A DNA stretch of 38,824 nt from a bacterium (GTDB lineage: Bacteria; Chloroflexota; Dormibacteria; Aeolococcales; Bog-877), in the NCBI GenBank assembly GCA_021809895.1, contig JAJZJU010000009.1:1-38824 (forward strand), read 5' to 3'. The notes below the pieces were generated by a model. It was not told the DNA's origin and did no database searches. It was given only the letters and a program-made list of their open reading frames with translations. Positions 38,685 to 38,824 of the stretch are shown in pieces; the stretch's first letter is position 1, and each line of letters opens with the position of its first letter. The translations under genes were made by a program, and so were the position numbers.

Positions 38685-38732
38685 CCCATTGACCTGAGGG
38701 TTGGCAGCAGCTGGCGGAGAAGTGTGCGGTAG

Positions 38733-38746
38733 TGCCCATAAGGGCA
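38733..38746. repeat. Short hairpin downstream of the secreted-protein gene
   Basis: TGCCC-ATAA-GGGCA forms a 5-bp stem with a 4-base loop, 48 bases after the stop codon. No T-run follows, so a terminator role is only possible. Confidence 0.2.
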
Positions 38747-38824
38747 GTTGAGTGAATCGGGAAGAGGTTGGCAAGTGGGACTGGTGGGTCAGGCTATGGG
38801 TGACTTCTGTTGAGCGCGCCCTGC

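Noticed and set aside
1-38824. tRNA, rRNA, CRISPR array, integrase or toxin-antitoxin modules
   Set aside because: No T-loop-like GGTTCGAATCC, no regularly spaced direct repeats and no recombinase-like proteins were found on either strand.

Overview
The window is a GC-rich (about two thirds G+C by eye), densely packed bacterial chromosome segment. Genes run in long operons with many 1-8 base start/stop overlaps. No rRNA, tRNA, CRISPR array, phage module or intact transposase was seen. Several traits together suggest a monoderm-type Terrabacteria lineage, and my best guess is Chloroflexota/Candidatus Dormibacterota: a MurT/GatD pair, a DosS/DosR-like oxygen-sensing pair with DosR-type boxes, a MarP-like protease, a CydA-like oxidase operon with its own Rieske and cytochrome b, GTG/TTG starts and apparently leaderless promoters. 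That placement is inference.

Layout. 1-2351: tail of an unknown protein, then a minus-strand sulfur operon (sulfide:quinone oxidoreductase-like flavoprotein, single-cysteine DsrC/TusE-like protein, DsrE-like protein). 2539-2736: a 198-bp segment bounded by 18-bp inverted repeats. 2747-7360: two minus-strand gene pairs, glmU-prs and CNNM/CBS protein-recO. 7439-9247: a three-gene minus-strand operon for a divergent cytochrome b complex, including a 55-residue one-helix protein. 9417-11866: enoyl-CoA hydratase, endonuclease III, a blue-copper lipoprotein and a second lipoprotein. 11941-17479: a minus-strand operon of a polyferredoxin membrane protein, a ferredoxin/GltD-like flavoprotein, a PAS histidine kinase and an SRPBCC protein. 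It diverges from 17642-21678: a DosS-like GAF kinase, a DosR-like regulator, an unknown ORF and a CLC protein. The shared promoter region holds two DosR-like boxes.

21734-26837 is a six-gene minus-strand operon that looks like a bc/bd hybrid respiratory complex: CydA-like, two-helix protein, Rieske, full cytochrome b, second CydA-like and an unknown soluble protein. The rest is mostly housekeeping: holA, rpsT (with a long basic tail), ispE-murT-gatD, a lipoprotein, ppk1, a PPOX-fold flavoprotein, rpiA, a small membrane protein, a MarP-like protease and a secreted protein.

Together the accessory genes outline a flexible quinone-centred respiratory chain. Sulfide and possibly ferredoxin/NAD(P)H electrons could enter the quinone pool, two different cytochrome b complexes could draw from it, and a heme-based two-component system may tune part of it to oxygen or NO/CO. 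I saw no CXXCH heme-c motif in any credible gene, so the blue-copper lipoprotein or direct transfer to the CydA-like subunits may replace cytochrome c. These functional links are inferred from gene order and motifs.
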